Origin: Rhodospirillales bacterium | Lineage (GTDB): Bacteria > Pseudomonadota > Alphaproteobacteria > Rhodospirillales > JAOUPW01 | NCBI GenBank assembly: GCA_029879665.1 | Contig: JAOUPW010000144.1 | Location: 1 to 5,987 of the forward strand | Direction of reading: 5' to 3' | DNA length: 5,987 nt | In this document: one piece after another, positions 5,110 through 5,987 of the stretch | Numbering within the stretch: position 1 is the stretch's first letter | Layout of the letters: the number at the start of each line of letters is the position of its first letter | Program-made: the position numbers and the translations under genes | Notes under the pieces: generated by a model | Seen by the model: only the letters and a program-made list of their open reading frames with translations | Databases searched by the model: none | What the model was told of the DNA's origin: nothing

Positions 5110-5987
5110 CGCAAATTGGTTTCCTCGGTCTTGGCACCATGGGGCGCGAAATGGCGGCCCGGTTGTTGGCTGCCGGTCATTCTGTTTCCGTCTATAACCG
5201 CACCGCCGAACGGGCCGGTCCGCTTGCCGGGCAGGGCGCGCGCGTGTGCGCCACACCGGCCGACGCCGCCGCAGGTGCGGAGATCGTCATCTCCATGGTC
5301 GCCGACGATCAAGCCTCGAAAGGCGTGTGGCTTGGTTCCGAAGGCGCACTCTCGGGTGCCCCGGCGGGTGCGGTGCTGGTTGAAAGTTCGACCCTCAGCC
5401 GTGCCTGGGTCGGCGAACTTGCCGGCGCGGCGACGGCGGCGGGGCGGCGGTTTCTCGATTGTCCGGTTACCGGCGGCCCCGACGGAGCCGCCGCCGGAAC
5501 CCTGACCCTGCTCGTGGGCGGCGGCGAAGACGTGATCGCCGAGGTTTGGCCGGTGTTGTCGGCCTATGCCAATCGCGTCGTCCGGTTCGGCGACATCGGC
5601 GCCGGCACCGCCTACAAGGTGATGGTCAACCTGATGGGCGCGGTCCAGGGCGCCGCCCTGGCCGAAGGCCTGGCGCTGGCGGAAACCGCCGGGCTTGATC
5701 TTGAAAAGGTGAAGGAGGCGCTGAGCAGCGGCGCCGTCGCCAGCCCCCACGTCAAGTATTTGACGGAACGCATGATCGAGGGCGATCACCAGGACGTCTA
5801 TTTCGCCCTGCGCTGGCGTTGGAAGGATGCCGAATACGGGCTCCGGCTGGCGGATGAGTTGGAGCAGGGGATGGAAACGTCGCGCGCCGCCTTTGCGCTT
5901 TACGCCCGGGCGTTGGAAAAAATCCCGGGCGAAGAGAACGAAAGCGCCATTATCGAGGTGCTGCGGCGCGGGGGGGAAGACAAGCCC
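5106..5987 (+). CDS. NAD(P)-dependent 3-hydroxyisobutyrate dehydrogenase-family oxidoreductase (CTG start; stop beyond the window)
   Basis: The reading frame gives 294 codons up to the window edge without a stop; the family is usually 285-300 residues, so only the extreme C-terminus is missing. Such enzymes interconvert beta-hydroxyacids and their semialdehydes (3-hydroxyisobutyrate, tartronate semialdehyde, succinic semialdehyde/glyoxylate, threonate). Visible motifs are the Rossmann G8-L-G10-T-M-G13, an NR pair at 31-32 after beta-2 (suggesting NADP preference, inferred), the substrate loop DCPVTGG (118-124), and GAGTAYKVMVNL (166-177) with catalytic K171 and N175. A KD pair follows at 240-241. 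CTG 5106 is preferred: the frame has no ATG, GTG or TTG between the upstream TAA (5067) and the glycine motif; the first ATG (5139) would remove most of GxGxxG; and AGGAG is ideally placed. The resulting MTQIGFLGLGTMG is a textbook family N-terminus. CTGA overlaps the radical SAM stop, implying coupled translation. The exact substrate is unknown. Confidence 0.92.
   Translation, partial: MTQIGFLGLGTMGREMAARLLAAGHSVSVYNRTAERAGPLAGQGARVCATPADAAAGAEIVISMVADDQASKGVWLGSEGALSGAPAGAVLVESSTLSRAWVGELAGAATAAGRRFLDCPVTGGPDGAAAGTLTLLVGGGEDVIAEVWPVLSAYANRVVRFGDIGAGTAYKVMVNLMGAVQGAALAEGLALAETAGLDLEKVKEALSSGAVASPHVKYLTERMIEGDHQDVYFALRWRWKDAEYGLRLADELEQGMETSRAAFALYARALEKIPGEENESAIIEVLRRGGEDKP

Noticed and set aside
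3601..5256. Very long open frame (551 codons) on the minus strand across the radical SAM gene
   Set aside because: It mirrors the radical SAM coding sequence, spans two genes and the promoter gap, and shows no recognisable motif. The plus-strand frame has clear catalytic motifs. Such mirror frames are common in GC-rich genes that avoid certain codons.
5091..5789. 232-codon minus-strand open frame opposite the dehydrogenase
   Set aside because: The plus strand encodes an unmistakable NAD-binding dehydrogenase here; the reverse frame is low-complexity and motif-free.

Overview
The window reads as one strand of a bacterial chromosome. It is GC-rich, densely packed, and all five genes lie on the + strand. 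The first gene resembles a conserved hypothetical family I associate with Alphaproteobacteria. Together with composition and the strong preference for GAA/GGC/GCC codons, this suggests an alphaproteobacterium (Rhodospirillales-like), but the lineage is only a guess. I see no tRNA, rRNA, mobile element, CRISPR array or phage gene.

Layout. (1) Bases 1-479 are the 3' end of a conserved hypothetical gene that may have a Cys-His-Asp transglutaminase-like arrangement. (2) After a 116-base gap, 596-2710 encodes a 704-residue, apparently cytoplasmic molybdopterin oxidoreductase with an N-terminal [4Fe-4S] motif. (3) Overlapping it by four bases (ATGA) is 2707-3534, a 275-residue TIM-barrel protein of the sugar-phosphate isomerase/epimerase type. 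(4) An 87-base AT-rich gap holds a TATAAT box and several small dyads. (5) 3622-5109 encodes a 495-residue radical SAM enzyme with an N-terminal B12-binding-type Rossmann domain. (6) From a probable CTG start at 5106 (CTGA overlap, AGGAG eight bases upstream) to the window edge runs a 3-hydroxyisobutyrate-dehydrogenase-family NAD(P) oxidoreductase. It is essentially full length at 294 codons, but its stop lies outside the window.

The molybdoenzyme and TIM-barrel genes are translationally coupled, and so are the radical SAM and dehydrogenase genes. The AT-rich gap could join these two pairs in one operon or give the second pair its own promoter. A molybdenum redox enzyme, a metal-dependent isomerase/lyase-like barrel, a radical SAM/B12-type enzyme and a beta-hydroxyacid dehydrogenase look like consecutive steps on a small oxygenated metabolite. 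I do not recognise this set as a described pathway, and the substrate cannot be read from the sequence. The most concrete oddity is the dehydrogenase start: a search restricted to ATG/GTG/TTG starts would miss the gene or begin it inside its nucleotide-binding motif.
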